From contig NZ_JARGDP010000006.1 of the NCBI RefSeq assembly GCF_029210395.1, positions 1 to 64,000 on the forward strand: a stretch of DNA of 64,000 nucleotides, in the 5' to 3' direction. Below the pieces are notes generated by a model. It was given only the letters and a program-made list of their open reading frames with translations, searched no databases and had not been told where the DNA came from. Below are positions 9,851 to 18,598 of this stretch, in pieces (within the stretch, counting starts at the first letter, position 1; each line of letters opens with the position of its first letter). This DNA is from Petrocella sp. FN5. GTDB lineage: Bacteria > Bacillota > Clostridia > Lachnospirales > Vallitaleaceae. A program made the translations under genes and the position numbers.

Positions 9851-10044
9851 GGTATTCATACTGGGTAAAGCCATATACCATAAAAAACTATAATATTCAA
9901 AAATTTCACAAATCCATCACATGTTTTTTGTATAATAAGATGACCAATCTACAATAGCCAATGAAAAAGGCTATGGTTATAGGGATAAGATAGAGAATCT
10001 AAGACGAGTTTGTTACATAAAATAGAATAAAGTGAGGTATTCAT
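9851..10044 (+). other. intergenic region before the efflux operon
   Basis: A TATAAT box preceded by TTG is at 9931-9936, with no clear -35, and a small GCC-rich hairpin lies at 9954-9974. GTGAGGT at 10032-10038 is the ribosome site for the GTG start at 10045. An ATG at 10043 in another frame is followed at once by a stop, which supports the GTG. Confidence 0.45.
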
Positions 10045-11223
10045 GTGAAAAAAAAACATTTATTTATGGTTATTTCTTTGTTTTTATTAGGTGGGATCAT
10101 TTGGTATATGGTGCCAAAAAATACTGTAGAGGGTGCACCAGTTGAAGTGCTTGAAGAGGTAAAAGTGAAGTCCGGTGATGTTGTCATTGATTTTATTGCG
10201 GATGGGAATGTGCGTGTCTTATCAAAAGAGCAATACTTTAATACAAGCGGGGTCCTTGAGGCACTTCACTTTGAAGTTGGGGATGTGGTGGTCAAAGGGG
10301 ATCTTTTGGCAAAATTAAATACAGATGATCTAGAATTAAAAATCAAACAAACCGAGATTGCCATTAACACAGAGATTGAAAGACAAAAAGAAAACATAAC
10401 GAATCATACATATGACATACAAAAGCAAGAGGCTATCATTGAAAGTCTCACAAAAGAACTTCAGCGTGAAATAAGTTTACTAGAGACCATGGCTGCATAT
10501 CCTAGTATTTACACGCCTAATGCTTATGATGATCAATTGTATAAAAAAGAACAACTGGAAACCACCTTAGGTTCTGAAAAAAATGAACTTCAGAAGCTTA
10601 AGAATGAAAGTCAAGCACTGAATAATTTGGTTATTGATGACAAGAAGGTGAGTTTAGAGTTGCTGAAGTTAGATTTAGAAAAAGCATATTTATATGCGGA
10701 TACAGAGGGCGTTATTGGCGCAATTCATGGTGTGGTTAATAACAACGTAGGAACGACAAACGCTTTTCTAACCATACTTGATCAGGAACGACCTATGATT
10801 TTCTCTATGGTATCCGAGCTTGATATCGGCCAAGTGACATTGGGTCAAAAAGTATTGGTTGAGCTTGAAAGTGATTATGGTATGACCTATGAGGGTCTTA
10901 TCTCGTGGATAAGTATGACACCCACCATTGATAACAACGGGATTGTTTCTTATGAAGTTGAAATTACCTTAGAAAAATATCCGGACACCATTCGATCAGG
11001 CTTGTCGGCGTTACTACGTATTGTACTAAAGGAACGCTTGGAGGTATTGGTTATTCCAAACACAGCCGTAAAGATTGTTAACAACCAACAAGTTGTTGAA
11101 GTAAAAGAAAACGACCAAATTCTAGAAAGAATGGTGGTTACAGGGTTAACCGATGGCGTAAATGTTGAAGTTATACAGGGACTAGAAGAAGGCGAAACCC
11201 TCATAGTCCGCAGCTTGAAATAA
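10045..11223 (+). CDS. MacA/HlyD-type membrane fusion (adaptor) protein
   Basis: This 392-aa adaptor has an N-terminal membrane anchor (about residues 4-22), then a biotinyl-lipoyl-like half (GVLEALHFEVGDVVVKGDLLAKL). A coiled coil of about 90 residues rich in Glu/Lys/Gln follows, then the second half-motif and a beta-barrel (TEGVIGAIHGVVNN). Such proteins link an ABC exporter to the outside in MacAB-like systems. In a Gram-positive cell it would sit on the outer membrane face and may hand over peptides, lipids or antibiotics. It begins a four-gene operon with a permease, a lipoprotein and an ATPase. Confidence 0.88.
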   Translation: MKKKHLFMVISLFLLGGIIWYMVPKNTVEGAPVEVLEEVKVKSGDVVIDFIADGNVRVLSKEQYFNTSGVLEALHFEVGDVVVKGDLLAKLNTDDLELKIKQTEIAINTEIERQKENITNHTYDIQKQEAIIESLTKELQREISLLETMAAYPSIYTPNAYDDQLYKKEQLETTLGSEKNELQKLKNESQALNNLVIDDKKVSLELLKLDLEKAYLYADTEGVIGAIHGVVNNNVGTTNAFLTILDQERPMIFSMVSELDIGQVTLGQKVLVELESDYGMTYEGLISWISMTPTIDNNGIVSYEVEITLEKYPDTIRSGLSALLRIVLKERLEVLVIPNTAVKIVNNQQVVEVKENDQILERMVVTGLTDGVNVEVIQGLEEGETLIVRSLK

Positions 11224-11234
11224 GAAGAAGGTGA

Positions 11235-12422
11235 ATGATGAAGATAACAGAAATATTTAGAGCTATTTTTACCAATATATTGGCCAATAAGTTTAGGGTT
11301 TTCTTGACCATGCTTGGTATTGTTGTTGGTGCAGCTACCATCATCATGGTGGTCGGCATAGGGAAAGCATCAGAAAAGGCCGTTGAGGAACAGTTTGCTA
11401 TGCTCAATGTAGGAACGCTTTATGTTCAAACGGGTCCGGGTAGCAAATATACCCTATCAAAAGAAGACGTGAACCTCATAACTGAAAATGCAGAAAATGT
11501 ACAAGGGGCGACCATCTTAATGACCATTCGAGGCGATATCAGTTCAAATTATGAGACTTATAATGGTTCAATCGCAGGTGTGACGAGCATCTTTGATGAA
11601 ATGAGTAATTTGTCTATGTATCAAGGGACCTTTATTGAAGAAACACAGGATGAACGGCGTGAAAGGGTTGTTGTTTTAGGGTATACCTTAGCAGAGACAC
11701 TTTTTCCGGAAGATATAGAAGGCGCGATTGGTGAGAGCATTACCATAAGTGGTAAACGCTATACTGTGGTGGGTATTATTGAGCGTGTTGGTGATGCCAT
11801 TCAAGGTTTATTGATTGATGAAGCGGCTTTATTACCCTACTTAACAGCAGAAAGTTATGTTGTGGGAACGTCAGGAAAACCTAGAATCATTGCAGTGGCA
11901 AAAGACATCAATGCCGTTGGAAACGCGATTATTGAGCTTGAACAGATTTTTCGGGAAGCGTACCGGCCTATAGGAGGCGTTGATTTAGTGATCAAAGATG
12001 CCGGAAGTAAATTAGTCGCAGCACAAGACAGTGCCAAAACCATGTCGGTTTTGCTGATATCTGTTGCGACCATTGTTTTGATTGTTGGCGGTATAGGCAT
12101 TATGAATGTTCTTTTTGTATCGGTTAGAGAACGAACAAAAGAGATTGGCATCTTAAAAGCACTGGGCGCTAGAAGAGCGGATATTTTATTACAGTTTTTA
12201 CTGGAATCTATTATTATTAGTTTTTTAGGCGGCATGCTTGGTATTGTTCTAAGTTTTGTTACGCTGCCATTGATGAAATATTTACAAGTGGATGTGAACC
12301 CATCCTTAAACGGTTATGTATTGGCACTTGTTTTTTCAGTTGTTACCGGTACTTTTTTTGGTTATTATCCTGCAACCCGTGCAGCAGCACTTAGACCCAT
12401 AGATGCCTTAAGGTATGAATAG
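11235..12422 (+). CDS. MacB-like ABC transporter permease (FtsX family)
   Basis: This 395-aa permease has one N-terminal transmembrane helix (about 20-42) and a large extracellular MacB-type periplasmic core domain. Three C-terminal helices form the FtsX domain, which includes VRERTKEIGILKALGARR, the classic coupling segment. It starts 11 bases after the adaptor gene. The ATPase partner is encoded separately two genes downstream rather than fused, as is normal in Firmicutes. It likely moves substrate by mechanotransmission across the outer leaflet; the substrate is unknown. Confidence 0.9.
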   Translation: MMKITEIFRAIFTNILANKFRVFLTMLGIVVGAATIIMVVGIGKASEKAVEEQFAMLNVGTLYVQTGPGSKYTLSKEDVNLITENAENVQGATILMTIRGDISSNYETYNGSIAGVTSIFDEMSNLSMYQGTFIEETQDERRERVVVLGYTLAETLFPEDIEGAIGESITISGKRYTVVGIIERVGDAIQGLLIDEAALLPYLTAESYVVGTSGKPRIIAVAKDINAVGNAIIELEQIFREAYRPIGGVDLVIKDAGSKLVAAQDSAKTMSVLLISVATIVLIVGGIGIMNVLFVSVRERTKEIGILKALGARRADILLQFLLESIIISFLGGMLGIVLSFVTLPLMKYLQVDVNPSLNGYVLALVFSVVTGTFFGYYPATRAAALRPIDALRYE

Positions 12423-12434
12423 GAGACAAATAGA

Positions 12435-12974
12435 ATGAATAAAATAACTATAACCATGATTGTATTGCTGATGATAATCAACATATCAGGCTGTTCTTTT
12501 GAAACGACGGAGGTAGAATCAAAAACGTCGGAGGCGTCAACCATTGAAGCGACAACAACACCCGTACCAGAAAGAAAAGCTGAGGTCATGGGCATTATTA
12601 AAAATGTTATAGGTAATGAAGTCAGTGTTTCATTGTTGCTTAAGAATACAGAGAGTGAAGAAAATATGGAACAAGAAGCGTTGCTAACAGATGAAGAGAA
12701 AGCGGCCAAGCAGGCAGAAAAAAAAGCAGCGAATCAAGCTGCAAATGCCAGGAATATTGAAAAAGACCCAATGGAAAAGGTGGAACTGTCTGGTGAAATG
12801 AGAGACGTTGTCATACCGGTTGGTACAAAAGTGGTTCAAAGCACTGGTACGGGTGAATTCATCGACCTTAACATTGGGGATATACTAAAAGGAACCAGCG
12901 TTAAGATATGGCTCATAGAAGATGGAGAAGGAGAAGTAGCTGTCGCAGAATTTGTTCAGTTACAAATACGATAA
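12435..12974 (+). CDS. hypothetical lipoprotein in ABC export operon
   Basis: This 179-aa protein has a hydrophobic signal (residues 3-19) and a plausible lipobox ISGC with the lipidated cysteine at about 20. A Thr/Ser/Glu linker follows, then a charged Lys/Ala/Glu helix (about 75-105) and a small beta-rich C-terminal half. I do not recognise the family. It starts 12 bases after the permease and ends at the start of the ATPase, so it is clearly part of this operon. It could be an accessory or substrate-capturing subunit. That is inferred from position only. Confidence 0.75.
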   Translation: MNKITITMIVLLMIINISGCSFETTEVESKTSEASTIEATTTPVPERKAEVMGIIKNVIGNEVSVSLLLKNTESEENMEQEALLTDEEKAAKQAEKKAANQAANARNIEKDPMEKVELSGEMRDVVIPVGTKVVQSTGTGEFIDLNIGDILKGTSVKIWLIEDGEGEVAVAEFVQLQIR

Positions 12975-12977
12975 TTG

Positions 12978-13664
12978 ATGAAGACAATCATAGAGATGAC
13001 CAACATAAAAAAATCTTATAAGATGGGAGAAAATATCCTTGAAGTCCTAAAGGGCATTGATTTATCCATAACTGAAGGGGAATTTGTTGCCATTTTGGGC
13101 CCATCAGGTTCCGGAAAATCAACGATCATGAACATCATAGGCTGTATCGATGCAAAAAGCCAAGGGAAGTACTTATTGGACGGGAAAGATATTGAAAATT
13201 TCTCTGAAGATGAGTTGGCCAAAGTGAGAAACGACAAAATTGGCTTTGTTTTTCAAAAGTTCAACCTATTACCCAGGTTATCCACACTAAATAATGTAGA
13301 AATGCCTATTCTATTAAGAGGCGGATCCTCAAAAGAGGCTAAGATAAAGGCAAAAGTCTATCTGGACATGGTAGGGCTAGGAGATCGGATGCACCACAAG
13401 CCAATTGAACTTAGTGGTGGTCAACAACAAAGAGTTGCCATTGCTCGGGCACTTGTGGGTGAACCGGAATTAATACTGGCAGATGAGCCAACAGGTAATC
13501 TGGATCAAAAATCAGGCAAAGAAATCATGGCACTGTTTAAGACCTTAAACGATGAAGGCAATACCATTGTTATGATTACCCATGATGAAAACATCGCCAG
13601 TCAGGCAAAACGTGTTATTAGAATTGTGGATGGCTTAATTAAGCCAAGTTTAATGGTTCAATAG
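12978..13664 (+). CDS. ABC transporter ATP-binding protein (MacB/LolD type)
   Basis: This ~228-aa ATPase has Walker A GPSGSGKST (about 41-49), a Q-loop (FVFQKFNLLPRL), signature LSGGQQQRVAIARAL, Walker B LILADEPTGNLD and the switch His in MITHD. It belongs to the MacB/LolD/FtsE group and powers the FtsX-type permease encoded upstream. A TTG at 12975 could also start it, but the ATG at 12978 is the better choice. Either would overlap or abut the lipoprotein stop, so translation is probably coupled. Confidence 0.93.
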   Translation: MKTIIEMTNIKKSYKMGENILEVLKGIDLSITEGEFVAILGPSGSGKSTIMNIIGCIDAKSQGKYLLDGKDIENFSEDELAKVRNDKIGFVFQKFNLLPRLSTLNNVEMPILLRGGSSKEAKIKAKVYLDMVGLGDRMHHKPIELSGGQQQRVAIARALVGEPELILADEPTGNLDQKSGKEIMALFKTLNDEGNTIVMITHDENIASQAKRVIRIVDGLIKPSLMVQ

Positions 13665-13712
13665 TAGGGGCTGGGATAGGAATAAGATTTTGGTGATAAT
13701 CACAAAAAAAGA

Positions 13713-13761
13713 TTGACATTAGTAAATAAAGTTGTATAATTATACTTAGTTAAACGTTTAC
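13713..13761 (+). promoter_or_regulatory. rbs promoter with RbsR operator
   Basis: TTGACA (13713-13718), a 16-base spacer and TATAAT (13735-13740) form a near-consensus promoter. The palindromic GTTAAACGTTTAC at 13749-13761 covers the predicted start of transcription. The same 13 bases recur before rbsK. LacI-family regulators bind such CG-centred palindromes, so the LacI protein encoded next probably represses here. Confidence 0.85.
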
Positions 13762-13781
13762 TTAGATGGGGCGGACATTAT

Positions 13782-14783
13782 ATGAAAGTGACAATCAAGC
13801 ATATTGCAGAATTGACAGGCGTATCCATAGCGACAGTGTCTAAGGTCATCAACCATAAAGATGAGAAAATATCCCATCAGACAAGGGACCGTGTGCTTGA
13901 GGTGATTAAGGAACAAGGTTATATACCCAACCGTGTTGCCAGCTCGATGGTAACGAAGCGAACCAAAACGTTGGGTCTTATGATTCCGGATATTACCAAC
14001 CCATTTTTTCCTGAACTGGCGCGTGGTGTTGAAGATGGTGCCAATGAGATGGGCTATACTCTGATTCTATGTAATTCGGACAACGACCTTCAAAAAGAAG
14101 AAAGTTATCTGGAGATGTTACAGGAGAAAATGGTGGATGGCATCATCTTTACGGCATCCAGTCGGCGTACAACCATGAGTCCTGCTTTTTTGAGATTGAA
14201 CATACCGGTCGTATCTGTGGACAGAGAGATTGAAGGTCTAAAACTTGAAGGTAAGATTACAGTCGATAATGAAAAAGGTGCTTTCGAAGCGGTTTGTTAT
14301 TTGTTGGATCAAGGTTATAGAAAAATATACCATATATCAGGTCCTTTACTATCTAAAACCGCAAAGGACCGTTATGCCGGGTTTTTAAGGGCACACAAAG
14401 AAAAAGGTATTTTGCCTATAGAAGATCATCTTATTGAAGGGAACTATACCAGTATCTTAGGTTATGAGCATACCATTGGACTTATAGAAAATCACGTAGA
14501 TTTTGACAGTCTTTTTTGTGGCAATGACCTGATAGCCCTTGGGGCCTATAAAGCTTTACATGAAAAAAACATAAGAATCCCGGAAGACATCGGTATTATT
14601 GGGTTTGACGATATTTATATGGCTGAAATTGTCTCCCCAGGACTGACAACAGTTAGACAACCTTCCTATATAATGGGTTACAAAGCGGCAGAGATGATAT
14701 TAGATCTCATTAAGCATAAAGATGGGATACAAAAGGAATGGGTACTTGAAACCAAGTTAATGGTACGAGGTAGTACGAAGTAA
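13782..14783 (+). CDS. rbsR: LacI-family ribose operon repressor
   Basis: This 333-aa regulator has the LacI helix-turn-helix at residues 1-55 (TIKHIAELTGVSIATVSKVIN plus hinge NRVASSMVTKRT). The rest is a periplasmic-binding-protein-like effector domain (LGLMIPDITNPFFPELARG, FCGNDLIALGAYKAL, GFDDIYMAEIVSPGLTTVRQP). It is the first gene of the ribose cluster. Identical operators before it and before rbsK indicate autorepression and control of the operon, relieved by ribose or a derivative. The helix-turn-helix and its place in the operon are strong evidence. The exact inducer is inferred. Confidence 0.92.
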   Translation: MKVTIKHIAELTGVSIATVSKVINHKDEKISHQTRDRVLEVIKEQGYIPNRVASSMVTKRTKTLGLMIPDITNPFFPELARGVEDGANEMGYTLILCNSDNDLQKEESYLEMLQEKMVDGIIFTASSRRTTMSPAFLRLNIPVVSVDREIEGLKLEGKITVDNEKGAFEAVCYLLDQGYRKIYHISGPLLSKTAKDRYAGFLRAHKEKGILPIEDHLIEGNYTSILGYEHTIGLIENHVDFDSLFCGNDLIALGAYKALHEKNIRIPEDIGIIGFDDIYMAEIVSPGLTTVRQPSYIMGYKAAEMILDLIKHKDGIQKEWVLETKLMVRGSTK

Positions 14784-14794
14784 AAATTTATGGG

Positions 14795-14807
14795 GTTAAA
14801 CGTTTAC
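14795..14807 (+). promoter_or_regulatory. second RbsR operator, before rbsK
   Basis: GTTAAACGTTTAC lies 18 bases before rbsK and is identical over 13 bases to the operator at 13749-13761. Two copies in the cluster could allow looping or roadblock repression. Confidence 0.8.
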
Positions 14808-14825
14808 CCTAGAGAGGTGAAGTAA

Positions 14826-15743
14826 ATGAAAAAAATATTGGTACTAGGTAGTTTGAACATGGACTTGGTGACGCGGGTAAAGATCACACCAAAAATTGGC
14901 GAGACCTTACTTGGAGAAGGCTTAGAGCAGATTCCCGGCGGGAAAGGTGCCAATCAAGCGGTTGCTATTGGTAAATTAGGCGGTGAGGTGGCGATGCTTG
15001 GCCGTGTGGGTATGGATGGATTTGGCGACGTGCTGATGAAAAACCTAGCTACAAATGGTGTAGAAGCTCAACTCACTAAGGCGGTCCAAGGACCACCAAC
15101 TGGGGTTGCTTTGATCATGGTTAACGATAGTGGGGACAATTCAATTGTGGTAATCCCCGGTGCGAACTTTGCACTTAAGAAAGAAGATCTAACTCAGGAG
15201 ATGTTTGAAGGATGTGACTATCTATTAGCACAACTTGAGACACCTATAGAAACCATTGAGGCAGCTTTTTCCATGGCAAAGGAACAAGGACTCTATACCA
15301 TTCTAAACCCTGCACCAGCGAGAACCTTATCGAAGCAATTGATTGGATTGACCGATTTATTAGTACCGAATGAAACAGAATTTGAAACCTTAACCGGTAT
15401 ACATCCTGATTCAGAGGCGCATATTAAAGAAGGTGCACAAGTACTTTTTGATAGGGGTGTTAAGGCAATTATTATCACGCTTGGAGAAGATGGGGCATGC
15501 CATGTGGATGCCACAGGTGATTTACACTATGAAAAAGGTCATAAGGTAAAAGCAGTTGATACAACGGCTGCTGGAGATAGCTTTATAGGCGGACTGCTGT
15601 ATGGTATGGCTCAGGGTGAAGGTATAAAAGAAGCCATGAAAAGAGCTGTGATTGTTGGTGCCTTAACCGTTACCAAATTAGGTGCTCAATCCTCATTGCC
15701 AACTTTAAAAGAAGTAGAAGATTATGTAGGAGGCTTTAGATGA
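14826..15743 (+). CDS. rbsK: ribokinase
   Basis: This 305-aa PfkB-family kinase phosphorylates ribose to ribose 5-phosphate with ATP. It has the N-terminal GSLNMDLV and PGGKGANQAVA signature (substrate binding, about 37-50) and the C-terminal VDTTAAGDSFIGG signature with the catalytic Asp (DTTAAGD). LGEDGA supports nucleotide binding. Start ATG has an AGAGGTG site. Its last bases overlap the start of rbsD (ATGA), so the two are translationally coupled. Confidence 0.96.
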   Translation: MKKILVLGSLNMDLVTRVKITPKIGETLLGEGLEQIPGGKGANQAVAIGKLGGEVAMLGRVGMDGFGDVLMKNLATNGVEAQLTKAVQGPPTGVALIMVNDSGDNSIVVIPGANFALKKEDLTQEMFEGCDYLLAQLETPIETIEAAFSMAKEQGLYTILNPAPARTLSKQLIGLTDLLVPNETEFETLTGIHPDSEAHIKEGAQVLFDRGVKAIIITLGEDGACHVDATGDLHYEKGHKVKAVDTTAAGDSFIGGLLYGMAQGEGIKEAMKRAVIVGALTVTKLGAQSSLPTLKEVEDYVGGFR

Positions 15744-16135
15744 AAAAGGGTATCGTATTAAATGCGGACATCGTTGAAGTGATAGCAAAAATGGGGCATA
15801 TGGACGAGATTGTAATTGGAGATGCTGGCCTTCCAATTCCGGAAGGTGTTAGACGGATTGATATAGCACTAAAAGCAGGAACACCTAGTTTTGTGGAGAC
15901 TTTAGAAACCTTAATGAGTGAGTTTATTTGTGAAGGCGCTATTCTAGCCAAAGAGATTCAGACCATCAATCCGACGACTGAGCTGGCAATTAAGGCTCTT
16001 CTAAAAGATATACCAATTACCTATGTGAACCATGAAGATTTCAAAAAACAAACAAAATCAGCAAAGGCCATCATTCGAACTGGGGAGTGCAGCCCTTATG
16101 CGAATATAATCTTAAGATCCGGTGTATTTTTTTAA
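15740..16135 (+). CDS. rbsD: D-ribose pyranase
   Basis: This 131-aa RbsD/FucU family mutarotase interconverts pyranose and furanose ribose so that ribokinase can use it. The N-terminal MKKGIVLNADIVEVIAKMGHMDEIVIGDAGLP pattern shows the catalytic H20-region (GHMDE) and D28-region (GDAG). The C-terminus has RTGECSPYANIILRSGV, a hallmark of the family. It overlaps rbsK by four bases. Confidence 0.95.
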   Translation: MKKGIVLNADIVEVIAKMGHMDEIVIGDAGLPIPEGVRRIDIALKAGTPSFVETLETLMSEFICEGAILAKEIQTINPTTELAIKALLKDIPITYVNHEDFKKQTKSAKAIIRTGECSPYANIILRSGVFF

Positions 16136-16145
16136 AGGAGTTAAA

Positions 16146-17645
16146 ATGAATAATCCTATACTAAAAATGGAAAATATCAGTAAAACTTTCCCAGGCGTTA
16201 AAGCCTTAGACGGTGTTCATTTAAATGTTTATGAAGGAAGAGTCATGGCACTCCTTGGAGAAAATGGCGCCGGTAAGTCCACGCTTATGAAGATACTTTC
16301 TGGTGTCTATGAACGGAGTGAAGGTGATGTCTATTATATGGGCCAGCCTGTGATCTTCAAAAATGTTAAGGAATCCCAAGATGCTGGTATTGCCATCATA
16401 CATCAGGAGTTGAATTTGGTGGATGAGCTAAGCATAGCAGAAAATATATTTCTTGGAAGAGAACCTAAGAAAAGTCTTGGTGCGATAGATCGTAAAAAAA
16501 TGGTGGCCGATGCTAAGGCTTTACTAGAACGCCTTAATCTGGTTGAAGACCCTAATAAATCCATGAAGAAATTACCAATAGGTCGGAAGCAAATGGTGGA
16601 GATTGCCAAGGCTTTGTCTCTCGATGCTAAGTTGATTATCATGGATGAGCCGACAGATGCACTCACGGATAAAGAAACAGAAAGTCTTTTTAAGGTCATT
16701 CGAACATTAAGAGACCAAGGCAAGAGCATTGTTTACATATCCCATAGATTAAAGGAAATCTTTGAAATCTGTGATGATGTCACCATATTAAGAGACGGTC
16801 GATTCGTTGCCGAAAAGCAGGTCTTGGACATCGATGAAAATGGATTGATTGAGATGATGGTAGGTAGAAAATTAGAAGAACAATATCCATATATAAAGGA
16901 TAACCAAGGAGAATGCCTTCTTGAAGTGGAAGGTCTAGGCAATGACCATGTACATGACATCGCTTTTGAGCTTTATGCAGGTGAGATACTGGGTGTGTCC
17001 GGCCTGATGGGTGCCGGTCGTACAGAATTAGCGAAAACTCTATATGGCGCCTATCCAATAAAAAATGGAACAATGAAATTGGCAGGCAAAAAGATCCTGC
17101 CCAAAACAGAAGCGGCTGTGATCAAAGCAGGATTAACCTATGTCTCCGAAGATCGTAAAAAAAATGGCTTGGTCTTAAGCATGTCTGTTAAAGAAAACAT
17201 ATCATTATCAGCTATGGATCGTATTACCAAACATCACGTTATAAGAAAAAAAGAGGAGCTTAGACTAACTCGGGATTTTATTCGTCAGCTGTCCATCAAG
17301 ACCCCCTCAGAAGTTCAAAAGGTTAAGAATCTAAGCGGTGGCAATCAGCAAAAAGTGAGCATCGCCAAAAGCTTGATGACAAGACCGAAAGTATTGGTCT
17401 TAGATGAACCAACAAGGGGCGTGGATGTTGGTGCAAAAAAAGAAATCTATGACCTGATGAACCAGTTTAAGAAAGAGGGTATGGGCATCTTGATGATATC
17501 CTCGGAAATACCTGAACTTCTTGGTATGTGTGATCGGATTCTTGTCATGCATGAAGGTACTATTCAAGGAGAATTGACACGAGCTGAAGCCACACAAGAG
17601 AACATCATGCGTTATGCTGTCGGATTAGAAGGAGGCAAGTCATGA
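16146..17645 (+). CDS. rbsA: ribose ABC transporter, dual ATP-binding subunit
   Basis: This 499-aa ATPase has two ABC cassettes in tandem. The first has Walker A GENGAGKST and signature-like LPIGRKQMVEIAKAL with IIMDEPTDALT. The second has LSGGNQQKVSIAKSL with VLVLDEPTRGVD; its Walker A region (SGLMGAGRTE) is degenerate, as is normal for RbsA/MglA. I chose ATG 16146 over an upstream ATG at 16122 because AAAGGAG sits directly before it. It energises ribose uptake with RbsC and RbsB. Confidence 0.95.
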   Translation: MNNPILKMENISKTFPGVKALDGVHLNVYEGRVMALLGENGAGKSTLMKILSGVYERSEGDVYYMGQPVIFKNVKESQDAGIAIIHQELNLVDELSIAENIFLGREPKKSLGAIDRKKMVADAKALLERLNLVEDPNKSMKKLPIGRKQMVEIAKALSLDAKLIIMDEPTDALTDKETESLFKVIRTLRDQGKSIVYISHRLKEIFEICDDVTILRDGRFVAEKQVLDIDENGLIEMMVGRKLEEQYPYIKDNQGECLLEVEGLGNDHVHDIAFELYAGEILGVSGLMGAGRTELAKTLYGAYPIKNGTMKLAGKKILPKTEAAVIKAGLTYVSEDRKKNGLVLSMSVKENISLSAMDRITKHHVIRKKEELRLTRDFIRQLSIKTPSEVQKVKNLSGGNQQKVSIAKSLMTRPKVLVLDEPTRGVDVGAKKEIYDLMNQFKKEGMGILMISSEIPELLGMCDRILVMHEGTIQGELTRAEATQENIMRYAVGLEGGKS

Positions 17646-18583
17646 AACAAGAATATAAAGAAAACCTAAGACGCTTTCAATCTGTTTTTGGATTGCTGCT
17701 TTTCACCATTGTTATTTCATTATTAAGTGACCGTTTCCTTACTGGATCCAACATATTTAACGTGCTTAGACAAACCTCGATTAATGCGATCATAGCAGCA
17801 GGGATGACCTTTGTCATCTTAACCGGTGGGATTGACCTATCGGTAGGCTCCACCTTTGCTTTCTCAGGTGCCATCGGTGCTTATTTAATTGGTTCAGGGC
17901 AACCAGTCATGGTAGCGGTGGCAGGGGCTTTGACCATCGGTCTCTTGATTGGGATGGCTAATGGTTTTATCATTGCCCATTGGAACCTTCAGCCATTTAT
18001 TGTAACCCTGGCCACCATGACCATCTTTAGAGGTGCCACCTTGGTTTTTACGGACGGGAAGCCCATTGGAACCGGTTATGAAGGCAGTGCGTTAGTCTTT
18101 GCTAAGATTGGTGGCGGTTATACGCTAGGTATACCCAACCCGATTCTAATTATGATTGTACTTTTTGGCTTAGCATATTACATCTTAAAACACATGAGTA
18201 TGGGACGATATATTTATGCAACAGGGGGCAACCAGGAAGCGACCAAACTCTCCGGTGTCAGCATAAAAAAGGTCAAGGTATTCGTATATGGTATCAGTGG
18301 TTTGTTTGCCGCCATATCGGGTATGATTATTACTTCGAGACTCTCCTCGGCACAGCCGACGGCAGGTACAGGTTATGAGCTGGATGCCATAGCGGCCGTT
18401 GTACTTGGCGGTACGTCCTTGGCTGGCGGGGTTGGATCTATATTAGGAACTGTAATAGGTGCACTCATCATTGGGATCTTAAACAACGCACTGAATCTGT
18501 TGAACGTGTCATCATATTATCAACAGCTTGCAAAAGGCCTGGTCATACTGATTGCTGTGTTGTTAGATCGAAAAGAAAAATAA
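17642..18583 (+). CDS. rbsC: ribose ABC transporter permease
   Basis: This 313-aa membrane protein has 8-10 predicted hydrophobic helices and family motifs such as GGIDLSVGS near residue 65 and ATGGNQEATKLSGV, the loop that contacts RbsA. It overlaps rbsA by ATGA, so translation is coupled. It forms the ribose channel across the cytoplasmic membrane. Confidence 0.95.
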   Translation: MKQEYKENLRRFQSVFGLLLFTIVISLLSDRFLTGSNIFNVLRQTSINAIIAAGMTFVILTGGIDLSVGSTFAFSGAIGAYLIGSGQPVMVAVAGALTIGLLIGMANGFIIAHWNLQPFIVTLATMTIFRGATLVFTDGKPIGTGYEGSALVFAKIGGGYTLGIPNPILIMIVLFGLAYYILKHMSMGRYIYATGGNQEATKLSGVSIKKVKVFVYGISGLFAAISGMIITSRLSSAQPTAGTGYELDAIAAVVLGGTSLAGGVGSILGTVIGALIIGILNNALNLLNVSSYYQQLAKGLVILIAVLLDRKEK

Positions 18584-18598
18584 TAGGGAGGAAACAAA

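Noticed and set aside
11855-12235. 126-aa minus-strand frame in the MacB-like permease
   Set aside because: It is antisense to the permease with no start signals; a shadow frame.
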